A stretch of 10,191 bases of DNA from the NCBI GenBank assembly GCA_001275005.1, contig JWZX01001594.1, positions 1 through 10,191 on the forward strand, in the 5' to 3' direction. Each line of letters opens with the position of its first letter. Positions within the stretch are counted from its first letter, which is position 1. Below the pieces are notes generated by a model. That model made no database searches, was not told the origin of the DNA, and saw only the letters and a program-made list of their open reading frames with translations. The position numbers and the translations under genes were made by a program. This DNA is from Chrysochromulina tobinii (lineage: Eukaryota > Haptophyta > Prymnesiales > Chrysochromulinaceae). Below, piece by piece: positions 1 through 8,100 of the stretch.

Positions 1-193
1 CATGTAGTGCAGGGGCGGGCTTATCTTACTGTACACTGTTTTCATGCACAAGAGGCAAATCGCCGTGTCCAATGAAACCTTCGTGGCGTTAAGCCGTAAT
101 GCGTAATGTCTACTGAGCGTCCGTGCTATTCACATGAGGATCTGTCTATCCTGTGGACATGTTCTACATGTAAGCGAACAGGAACAAAAATCC

Positions 194-224
194 TGTGACT
201 GTGTCATGATAATGTGACTGTGTC
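194..224. repeat. 12-bp direct repeat (TGTGACTGTGTC x2)
   Basis: TGTGACTGTGTC occurs at 194-205 and again at 213-224, a 19-bp period. A CATGAT hexamer lies between the copies and another lies just to the right near 241-246. No function is assigned; it could be part of a subterminal repeat of a mobile element or simple sequence drift. Confidence 0.6.
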
Positions 225-270
225 TGTATTAGGAACCTATCATGATGCGTGTAGAGACTTCAGTTCACCG

Positions 271-291
271 CCGCGGCGCTTTGCGCCGCGG
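271..291. repeat. Perfect 9-bp GC-rich hairpin with TTT loop
   Basis: CCGCGGCGC at 271-279 is followed by TTT and its exact reverse complement GCGCCGCGG at 283-291. This would form a very stable stem-loop in DNA or RNA. It lies about 280 bp past the stop codon of the minus-strand gene. It could be a 3'-end RNA structure or a structural element near a transposon end. No U-tract suggests a bacterial-type terminator. Confidence 0.75.
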
Positions 292-406
292 AGCTCGTCT
301 AGTATCTACTTCAGAAGCCAGCATCGTCCCCCACCCGCACGTTTTTTGCAGTGGGGAAATCGGGCGGCGTTTTTCTAACGGTTGGAGAAATAAATAAAAA
401 AAAGGT

Positions 407-440
407 GAAGGGAAGAAGAAGAAGGAAGAGAAGAGGGAGA
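407..440 (+). repeat. 34-nt uninterrupted purine (GAA/GGA) tract
   Basis: Positions 407-440 contain only A and G, preceded by an A-rich stretch at about 386-404. On the strand of the neighbouring gene this reads as a polypyrimidine tract just downstream of the coding region. It may be 3' UTR or flanking simple sequence; no specific role can be read from it. Confidence 0.65.
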
Positions 441-571
441 CTGTAGATGATATTGGCACTAATACAGTGTGCTGCTGAGAGTGGAACAGCCTCTTTTCAA
501 TCATTCTATTGCACCCAAAATTCTATCTATTCATTCATTCATGGACGTGCCTGCCAGTCCCAGTGCCTCAG

Positions 572-3500
572 CTACTCATCCTGAGCATCACCATCAGGCT
601 CAACGGCTGCGTCGCCAGCGGCAGCACGCTTCTTCGCTCGCCTCTCTTTTTCAGCTTGCCTCCTTTTGTCGGCCCTCGTTGGGCCAGGATTGCCACAATG
701 CTCGACATGCCTCGCAAGAGCCCCCGCATTCCCTGTGACACGTCCACACTTGGCGCAAGCTAACGGGTTTGGGGCCGTGGTGGGGGCGGCTGCAGTTGCT
801 CGAGGTGCTGCTGGTGCTGGTGATCCTGCAGCTGGCATGTCGTCGTCACTGTTGCTGCTCCCGTCGGCTGGGAGCTGCGCCGGATCGCGCACTGCCTCCG
901 CCATCGGCGCCAAGGGCCCCGGCAGCGCTGCAGTCCCGACAGTGACGCCAAGCGTGAGCGGCGGCGCCAGCGGCTTCGGCGGGGCACGCAGTCGAAGCGC
1001 CCGCTGCAAATCATGATAGCCGCGCTCGGCGAGCAGTGCACGCGCACGCTCCTCGACAACGACGGATTCAATAAAGCCAGCGGCATCAGACGGCGACAGG
1101 TAGAGGCCGCGATCGAGTGCAACCTGCACGAGCGTCTCCGCACTGGCATCCACGCCCTGGGCCATCAGCGCATCGACGTCCTCGGCCGTTCGGCGAGTGC
1201 GCAAGGGCTTAGGCGAGTCCATCTTCAAGGCCTTTTTGCCGTAATAGAAGCCCTGGCGGACCAGCAGCGACATCAGCCGCGTGCGCCGCCAGCCGGGGAG
1301 TGCGAGTGCACCACCACCCTCGAAGAGCGCCTCGGCCAGATCCCACACCTCGTCGATGAGCGCGAGGTTGAACATGCGCACCCACGAAGGGATGATGCCC
1401 GCCGAGCGCAGCGCACGCACACACCAGCGAAAGTCGAACTCGTTCGACGACGCCTCCATCCAATCAAGCCCAGCCTTATGACCACTGGCTGCCATCGCAT
1501 CGTTGAACGGCGCGTGATAGCCCTCCAGAGCCGACGAGGAGCGCAAGCAGCGGCTCAAAACGAAGCCCGTCTTCAAGGTTCGTCCTGCACGGTAGAGCGG
1601 GATCTTGGGGTGGTCAGACAGCCATCCGTACGCGACGTACTGCAGCTCGGTGATGCATCGCTGCTGGTGGCCTGCTGAGAAGAAGGGTCGACCGGTCTCA
1701 GGATCGTCGAGGTCCTTGAAGAAGAGGTAGACTGAGAGGAGAGCTCGCACGAGCACCCTCGGCTCAGGGATGGTGTACTCGCAGTGGCGTCGCCAGTAGC
1801 GGCGCTTGACGCGCAGGATGAGGGAGTCGACACGCTTCTGCTCCTCAGCGCCCTCGCCTTGCTTGAAGAGCTTGCGCAGGTGGGCCTTCACGCGCTCACG
1901 CTGGCCCTCGCGAACAACAAAGATGGCATCCGAGCTGGCGATGCAAAAGTATTTGAACAGCGCGGAGGATTTGGACTGCGCCATCAGGAACCAGTTGCCC
2001 ATGAAATGCCGAACGTCGTACTTGATGAGCAGCTCCTTCCAGAGATCGTCTCGAAACTTGAGGCGCGCCACGATGTCACCCCCGAAGGTGCTGCTGCTGC
2101 TGCTGCTGCCGCCGTTCGCAGCTGTGGCGCTCCCACCAGGGCGACGGCTCACAACGAGATAGCGATCGCTTTCGCCACCTCCTTCTCCATGAGTCTCATG
2201 AGCGATGCCCAGGCTCTCGCAGTACGCATGCAGCACACCACGATCGTCGACCGACAGGCACGTGGGCAGCTTGAGGGGCTCGAGGTCAGAGGAGTCGAAC
2301 CACACGTCAATCAAAGTCCGGGCGGCCTGCAGCACGGTCTTTTGAGTGCCAAAGTCCGGCGCGTCGTTGACTTCGTCGGCGGCTGCGGCTGCGGCGCCGT
2401 GCTCCTCCTCCTTGTCCTCATCTTCCTCCTCGTCACCATCTGCTCGGATGGCCGCGACGCCGCCTGCAGCAGCAGCACCGTCACCAAGGTCTGCTTGCAG
2501 GTCGGCCGCCAAGCCGTTGAACACGGCTGCGCCAGCGGCCATCTGGTCAGAGCTCGGCATCGGCGGCGGCGATGGGGGCGGCTGGTGCGGCCGCGGCGGC
2601 AGCGGCTGCGGTGCAGCACGAGCAGCAGGATCGACACTCGGTGGCGGGTGGAGCAGGCGCAAGCCAGCAAGGGCACTTGCACCGGCATCGTTGAGGGCGT
2701 AGACGGACTCCTGCTGCTGAAGCGGCCACTTTTCCCAGTCGACCTTCCACACCGGTCCACACAGCTCCTTATTGAGCTCAAGGTCGGGATAGCAGAGCTC
2801 GAAGATCGACTTGAGGCTCGCGCAGCTCCGTGGGGGAACGCGCAGGACGTCCACGCCCAATGACGAGAGCTCAATGATGTTGACCGCCAAGATTGTAGAC
2901 GAGTTGTCATCCAGGTGGTGGTTGAGGGCGGCGGCCGGGTAGTCGCCGGAGAGCTTCTTGAGGTCCGCGTCGATCTTGACGCCGCAAAGCTTCTTCGTCT
3001 TGATGAGCAAGATGAGCTCGGGCGGGATGATGCCACCCAGGGAGGGGAGGTGGAAGAGCGCATGGTCCTCGAGACCGTCCGAGATCTGCACCGTCGCCAC
3101 CTTGCCCCTCAGGTTCCACTCGCAGTCGAAGCCGAGCAGCTTGGCATCGCGGAATCGAGCGGCGGCCCGGCGCGCATCGGTGGGCGAGGTGACGAGCGCC
3201 GCCTTGCTCAGGTCCACGCTGTACTCTTTTGTCGACATGCCCGCAAGCAGCCTTGGGAAGCGCCGCCCGGCGCCACCCGCATCCCGGTGAGGGCAGTCGA
3301 GGTAGAGGGCGGAGAGCTTCAGCATCTTGGTGACACGCTGCACCCTCTCGTAGTCGTCGCATGCCTCCGCGAACGCAGTGTCATCAAGCGAGGCTGATGA
3401 CACCCACACTGAGATCACTGGCGCGCAGACATCGTTCGAGAAGACGGTCTGGCGGATCTTGAGCAGGTCGAGCGCCTTGCCGCGCTTGTACGTGGCGTCG

Positions 3501-3887
3501 ACGGAGCCGATGGTCATCGGCACGTTCTGCTGGCGCCACGAGAGCTGATAGGGCGCCCGCGCCTGGTGCACGGAGAGGAAGAAGTGCCGAATGAGCGCCT
3601 CGCCCGGGGCGCAGAGGCCCACACTCTCGGCCGTGACGAGCTCGACCTCGTCCATCGTCATCTGCTCGAGCGTGAGCTGCGTGCCCGCCTGCCTTGCCTG
3701 CGCCCAGACGTGCATGCCGTACACCTGGGCCTGCAAAGACGCGAGAGCCTCGTACTTGTCGGCCAGAAACTCCTCGGCGAGCGAGGTGGGGTTGGTCTTC
3801 ACACCGGAGCGCACTAGGCGCCGCTCGACGCTTCGTGTCACTGCCGTGCGCTTGTTCAGGATCACGTACGGCAAGCTGTGCACATAC
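572..3887 (-). CDS. Composite transposase-like protein, exon 2: DDE core split by DEDDy 3'-5' exonuclease and R3H, plus C2HC finger
   Basis: Numbering is for the spliced protein of about 1,423 residues. The DDE-like core begins with SVDATYK (D449) and LYLDCPH (D516), fitting the first two catalytic acids of an RNase H-fold transposase. A WRN/DEDDy-type 3'-5' exonuclease follows (about 545-735) with all key residues visible: D573 and E575 in FDCEW, D627 in KIDADL, Y715 and D719 in YALNDA. After Pro-rich and acidic Ala/Glu linkers comes an R3H-like segment (about 860-901; DRGVLH gives R868-x3-H872, ending in DRYLVVSRR). The core then resumes with KYDVRHFMGNW, FFKDLDDPETG and GWLSDHPKIPLY. RCLRSSSALEGYH supplies E1107 as the likely third catalytic acid. 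The C-terminus has a C2HC finger (C1363, C1366, H1379, C1383) and a Lys/Arg tail. I recall large fungal transposase-like proteins with the same DUF6729, DDE and exonuclease order. The open frame runs past 3887 to 3958 but lacks an ATG there, so it depends on splicing. Family is fairly sure; mobility is inference. Confidence 0.8.
2089..2113. repeat. CTG/CAG trinucleotide run in coding sequence
   Basis: A run of about six CTG units, then CCG units, encodes on the minus strand the Ser run at about residues 911-918 of the transposase-like protein, between the R3H-like segment and the resumption of the DDE core. It is a flexible linker and a likely length-variable site. Confidence 0.75.
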
Positions 3888-3896
3888 CTGAGGCAC

Positions 3897-3927
3897 GAGA
3901 GCCATTCAGAGAGCCATTCAGAGAGCC
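3897..3927. repeat. 12-bp tandem repeat inside the intron
   Basis: GAGAGCCATTCA occurs at 3897-3908 and 3909-3920, with a partial third copy at 3921-3927. It lies next to the acceptor side of the intron of the minus-strand gene. Confidence 0.85.
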
Positions 3928-3946
3928 TTGAGAGTGCAATCACACA

Positions 3947-4012
3947 ATCAGAGCACAATCAGATCGTAATCAGAGCACAATCAGATGGTAATCATATCGC
4001 AATCAAGGATCA
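3947..4012. repeat. 22-bp tandem repeat inside the intron
   Basis: Two nearly identical 22-bp units (3947-3968 and 3969-3990, differing at one base) begin ATCAGAGCACAATCAGAT, and a diverged third copy follows at 3991-4012. Read on the gene strand each unit carries TCTGATTGTG, which repeats a CTGAT branch-point-like motif. Together with the 12-bp repeat it makes up most of the intron. Confidence 0.85.
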
Positions 4013-4022
4013 TCATCCGCAC

Positions 4023-4978
4023 CAAGCGTAACGCTCAGCATAGATCTTCATTGAGATGGAGTTGTACGAGCGATACACGTAGCTCGCGGCCTTGACTGCC
4101 GCCCTTGCCGTTGCAACATCCTCGTTCTTGTCCATCTCCTCGTCGAGCTCCTCATCGAGCTCCTCATCGAGCTCAATCAGCTCATTCAGCTCCGCTTGGG
4201 CCTTATCGTGCTCATGCTTGCAGAGCATGCAAATGAGCTTCTGGCCGATGACCCACTCGTCGATGCCGTCGGCGTAGACGCGACGCGCATCACACCATCC
4301 GTTGGTCACGACCGCGCCCTTGTCGACCGAAGCCCAGCCGCACTTAGGGCACGGCGGCTTGGGCAAGCCGAGATAAAGGTGAGGCGCGTGCACGTGGCAC
4401 GGGCCGACGCCGATGAGCTTGCGGTCACAGCCCTTCTTGAGCACGTCGGGCGGCCGGAAGATCGCGGAGCCGAGATTAGCGCCCGACCCTTTGAACTGAT
4501 TCTTGACCTCTTTGTTGAAGGCGCGCTGCTCGGGCGTAACGCGGTAATAGTTTCGGAACGCCGCGTCCTCCTCGCCGTCGTCCTCATCGCCGGCGCCGCC
4601 TTCGTCGGCATCGGCGCCGTCGGCACTGCCGCCCGCCTTGGGCGCAGGCCGGCCGGCCGGCGCCGCTCCGCCTGCAGCGTGATGTTGTAGGTTCTGCTGC
4701 GCGCTCGCAAGCACCTGCGCGGGCGGTGCGCTCGGAGTGCTCATGACCTCGCCCGGGAGGTACCCTCTTCGTAGCCGGACGAGCAGCGCGTGGAGACTGT
4801 TCTCGATGGTTTGCTCGTTCACCTTCATGCGGCCACGTCTGCCCTTGCGAGCCTGCTCGCGGTCCTTCAGCTTCTGCTCGGCTTCCGCGATGCGCCGCTT
4901 GATCTCCGCCTGCCGGAGAGCGCTCTTCGCCAATTCTTCTTCGGCGTCCGCACGCTGCTGCGCTTCGGCGGCGTCCAT
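4023..4978 (-). CDS. Composite transposase-like protein, exon 1: coiled coil and DUF6729-like zinc ribbon
   Basis: The start is the first in-frame ATG (4978-4976), with G at +4. The frame is open further upstream to 5095 but only from a TTG, so that extension is not used here. Residues 1-56 are Ala/Glu/Lys/Arg-rich and look like a short coiled coil ending in a basic patch (KGRRGRMK). Residues 121-140 are acidic. Residues about 195-255 resemble the DUF6729 zinc ribbon: PHLYLGLPKPPCPKCGW (C210, C213), then NGWCDARRV, then WVIGQKLICMLC (C250, C253). An acidic Glu/Asp/Leu repeat follows at 268-288. In proteins I recall from fungi, this ribbon comes directly before the DDE core and could bind DNA. 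The exon ends in IYAERYA just before a phase-2 donor. A later ATG at 4744 (MSTPSAPP) is a possible alternative start that would drop the coiled coil. Confidence 0.7.
4136..4171. repeat. 12-bp in-frame coding repeat (CTCCTCATCGAG x3)
   Basis: Three consecutive units CTCCTC(G/A)TCGAG run from 4136 to 4171, with further degenerate copies to about 4190. On the minus strand they encode the acidic ELDE repeat at residues 268-288 of the transposase-like protein. The unit is a multiple of three, so copy-number change keeps the frame. Confidence 0.85.
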
Positions 4979-5114
4979 GGACGACGAAAAAGTCGCACCG
5001 CCGCGCTCGAGCGGCCTTCGAGCGTCAGCAAGGGCGAGGCCATTGGCGTGTACAGTCCGTGTACACTCCGACCCTGTGGGATCCACCACGCCCAAAACGC
5101 CGCCTCCCCCAAAG
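4979..5114. promoter_or_regulatory. Divergent intergenic gap, presumed bidirectional promoter region
   Basis: These 136 bp separate the ATG of the minus-strand transposase-like gene (4978) from the chosen ATG of the plus-strand Sfi1-like gene (5115), so both promoters or 5' UTRs must lie here or in the neighbouring coding sequence. No TATA box is visible. GTGTAC occurs at 5048-5053 and 5059-5064, the latter within the palindrome GTGTACAC (5059-5066). These are candidate protein-binding sites, by inference only. The left edge is a CCATGG palindrome that offers an ATG on both strands. Confidence 0.4.
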
Positions 5115-8100
5115 ATGGAGCAAGCAGTCTTTCGACGACTGCAAGCAGATTCCTCGACAGTGCAAGCAGACTCTCCACCACTTCAAATTCAAGCATGCTC
5201 TCCACCACTTATCTCTCCTCGGACTCCGCAGTGCACTGCTGCAGCATCGACAGAGCAAGCTTCGAGCTCATCAGCACAGGCACGAGCGTCTGCACAGGCC
5301 GCTCGTGCTATTGCCGCGCAACTGGAGCAAGCATTTTCACGCACCTCGGTGATTGCGAACTCATCTCCCACGCTTCCGGACATTTTTCATGGAGCTGAGG
5401 GCGTTGATGGTGCTCGATCATGTCCTGAGACCTCTCCTGAGATGAGAGAGAGAAGAGATGACTTTGTGAGCGAGAGTCACGTCCGGCGTACACGCCTCAT
5501 GCGGCCATTCATCGAGTGGCTCAGCAATGTGGCGCGAGTCGCACAGGTGCACGATCAACTCGAGAGCATCACAGCCAAGGTCATCAATCGAAGGCTGTGG
5601 CCCGCCTGGAGTTCGTGGGTGGAGCACCGCGCGTCCCGCACCCGCAGCGAGAGCCTCGGGCGCTTGGTCGCCATCAAGCTGGAAGCGCTCGCTCTTCTTC
5701 GCGCTCTGAATGCCTGGGCAGAGATGGCATGTTCAAATGCTGCGACATCATGGCGAGTAAGCAAGGCTGATTCACATTTGATGCTGCGGCACACGTCACG
5801 GGCGTGGAACACGTGGGCTGCATGCGTTGCGCAACATTGCCTCTGTGCGTTGGCTTATGGCAGTGCCTTGCGTGCACTGAGGCATAGGTTCATCGAAATA
5901 GGCTGGCTTGCATGGCAAGACTATGTTGCAAACCGTGGATTCCGTGCTCTGCGCATCAGGCGACTTGAAGTGTTATCAAGAATGGAAAAGACAGTTGCCC
6001 ATATTTACCACCGCTCAGTGGCACCAGCGTGGCAAACTTGGGCAGTGTACAGATCGAGCCGTGCAGCGTTTGTGGCAGCGCGGAAGCGCTCACTCTTATT
6101 ACTTGCTCGACTTGTCTGGCAGCAGGACCAAGCTCGGCTGGCAGCAGGGCTACAACTATGGCGGCAACAGTCATTTGACCCTGCCGCGCAGCGCCGTGAG
6201 GCGGTCGTACAAAAGAGGAAGCTCACCACCGCGTTTCGTACCTGGCGCCGAACAGCACAGCAGCGATCTGAGATGCACTTGACAATGCGCCAAGGAGAGA
6301 CTCACTGGTCTGGCAGACAGATGGGCGCGGCCCTTGCATCACTGCACGCGCAGTGTGACGAGCTTCGTCGGCTAGTTTTCTTTGGCGCACGGGAGCGCAA
6401 CCGGCAATGCATTGTTGGTTGGAATACGTGGGTCTCCATTTTAGCCATTCGTCAGGCGATACTTAAACAGCGGCGCGCAAGTGCAATCCATCTCCGCTAT
6501 CGAAGGCTGTCGTTGGGCTTTGCCGCGATTGCAACGGTGGCGCATAAAGGAGAAAAGTGGCGCAGCCTCTTGAACCGTCTGGCTCACGAAAGGCGCACTC
6601 GTGCGTGGCATTTGTGGGCAGACTCTGCTGCATCGAGCGCCGTCACTCGGGTGCGAACGCGTCGCGTCGTCGCATTGAGGGTTTATCGCGGCCTCGAATC
6701 CGCAGTCCGCCATTGGCAAGAGTCGATCAGCGCTCGATCAGCGAAGCTGGAAGGCTTGCGTCGTGCGTTGGCCAAGCTCCTGAATAAGCAGCTGCGCAGC
6801 TGCTGGTGGTTGTGGGCTCGCCACGTGCACCAGATGATAGCATGGCATGCCTGGGTGCGGCGTTGGTCAGCGGGCACCCTTGTTCCTGCCCTGCGTGTCT
6901 GGCACGAGCAGGCGTCCGCACGCGGCAAGGCGACGCGGTTGCTTCTCAAGGGGGCTGCAGCCAACATCAAGATTGTGCATCGACGCCTGTCGCTCGCGTG
7001 GAACGTGTGGGCATCTGCGACGCTAGATGCAGTGCGCCGGCTGCACAGCTTTCGGCGCGTGGCGCTGCGAATCACTTCTATCAGGTATCACCGTGTCCTG
7101 TGCATGTGGGCTTCGAATGCGCAGGCTGGATCTGCAAGACGGGCCCTGATGAAGCGCGGCAGACGCATCATGATGTACCAGCAACTCACAGCAGGGATTC
7201 GGCGGTGGCAGGCAATGTGCGACGAGCATGCAAAGCAGCGCTATTGCATTGGTCACATGCTGAGCGTTGCAAAGGCCCATGCTTTGCGCGTGTGGCGCGT
7301 ACAGACCTTGAGAGGCACGCGGGCTGGACGGCTCAGCATGAGAGTGCAAAGACGGCATCGCGTGCTAGCGTGGGACACGTGGGCAAGCTACGCTTGCATT
7401 CAATCAGCAAAGCTGGCAGTCTTGTGTCGCGTGGTTCTCGTGCTTCGAAAGAGGCAGCTTCGCAGCTTCTGGCGACTTTGGGCTCACCACGTGCACCAGA
7501 TGACAAGGTGGCATGCCTGGATGCGGCGGCGCTCGAAATTGGCAGGGTCGCTGGCGGTGTCTCCGGCAGCACCCCTGCCACCTGCAACGGAATCTGTGAC
7601 GCTCCCGACGACCGCGTTCATGGCTGCGACGCCAGCGCCAATTACGCTAGTGGCTGTGAAGCTTTCGGCGGAGGCAGTGGCAGCGGCGGCGGAGGAGGAG
7701 GTGGAGGCGGGGGAGGAGGCCCCCGCCAGCGAGGACAGCACCAGTGCGGCACTGGCGGCGGAGGCAATGGAGGCGATGGAGGCGAAGGAGGCAGCGGCAG
7801 AGGAGTCGGCCGCGGAGGAGAAGGACTCCTTGCACGAGGCCATCGCGGTCGAGTTGGTAGCCAAGAGCATCGACGAGGCACTTGGCTACCTTTACGGCAG
7901 CGCCGAGCTTGCGCAGCCGGCAGGCACACCGATGCAGAAAGCGACAGTGGGGGCTGCCACTTCGGTGCCAATCGAAGAGGCTGCGGACGCTCCGAGAACA
8001 GAGGCCATCGACCCCGCGGCGGCTCCCGAAGCTTCAAGCCATGCGGTGCCAGATTTTCGAGCAGAAGTCAAATCAGCCTCAGTCAGCACGCCGGTTATCG

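Larger units (their letters stand above)
1..571. other. Non-coding left flank, downstream of the transposase-like gene
   Basis: No reading frame here looks like a gene; the longest minus-strand frame is low-complexity (Ser/Phe/Pro and Arg runs) and overlaps a purine tract. The stretch is visibly more AT-rich than the gene beside it. It holds a 12-bp direct repeat, a perfect GC hairpin, an AT-rich patch with AATAAA on the plus strand near 389, a 34-nt purine tract and a small ATTC repeat near 530-540. Since the minus-strand gene stops (TAG) at 572-574, its 3' UTR must lie in this region. I see no AATAAA on the minus strand and cannot place a polyadenylation site. Confidence 0.6.
3888..4022 (-). 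other. Phase-2 GT-AG intron (135 bp) in the transposase-like gene
   Basis: Read on the minus strand, the donor is TTG|GTGCGG (GT at 4022-4021) and the acceptor is GCCTCAG|G (AG at 3889-3888). Both sides are phase 2, so the split codon becomes TGG and the reading frame continues. A second AG at 3877-3876 is also phase 2 and would remove four residues (147-bp intron). Without splicing, exon 1 stops at 4013-4015 and the downstream frame has no ATG start. The protein on both sides is continuous with the expected DUF6729-to-DDE junction (IYAERYA, then LPYVILNKRTAVTR). Several CTGAT branch-point-like motifs occur inside. Confidence 0.7.
363..5104 (-). mobile_element. Candidate DNA transposon (DUF6729/DDE/exonuclease type), ends uncertain
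   Basis: The interior encodes a transposase-like protein with an RNase H-type DDE signature, which is the main reason to call a mobile element. The listed boundaries rest only on an 11-bp inverted match (GGCGGCGTTTT at 363-373 and its reverse complement at 5094-5104), with scattered further matches just inside. No clear target-site duplication flanks these ends. The true element could be smaller or larger, could include the Sfi1-like gene, or the gene could be a domesticated transposase without ends. Confidence 0.3.

Noticed and set aside
1784-2863. 359-residue plus-strand open frame
   Set aside because: It is antisense to the exonuclease/R3H part of the transposase-like gene, has no recognisable motif, and is expected from GC-rich third positions on the other strand.
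3947-4012. CRISPR-like repeat cluster
   Set aside because: The 22-bp units are directly adjacent with no unique spacers, lie within a predicted intron, and the genome appears eukaryotic.
28-5056. 9-bp inverted match ACTGTACAC (28-36) versus GTGTACAGT (5048-5056) as transposon ends
   Set aside because: The match stops at 9 bp on both sides, consists of self-complementary GTAC sequence, and has no target duplication; chance is likely.
4979-5095. N-terminal extension of the minus-strand gene
   Set aside because: The open frame continues to 5095 but its first codon there is TTG; the first ATG is at 4978 in good context.
4737-5114. N-terminal extension of the plus-strand frame
   Set aside because: It begins at GTG and runs antisense to the conserved 5' part of the transposase-like gene; composition is Arg/Ser-rich. 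Only the ATG at 4977 remains a minor alternative start.
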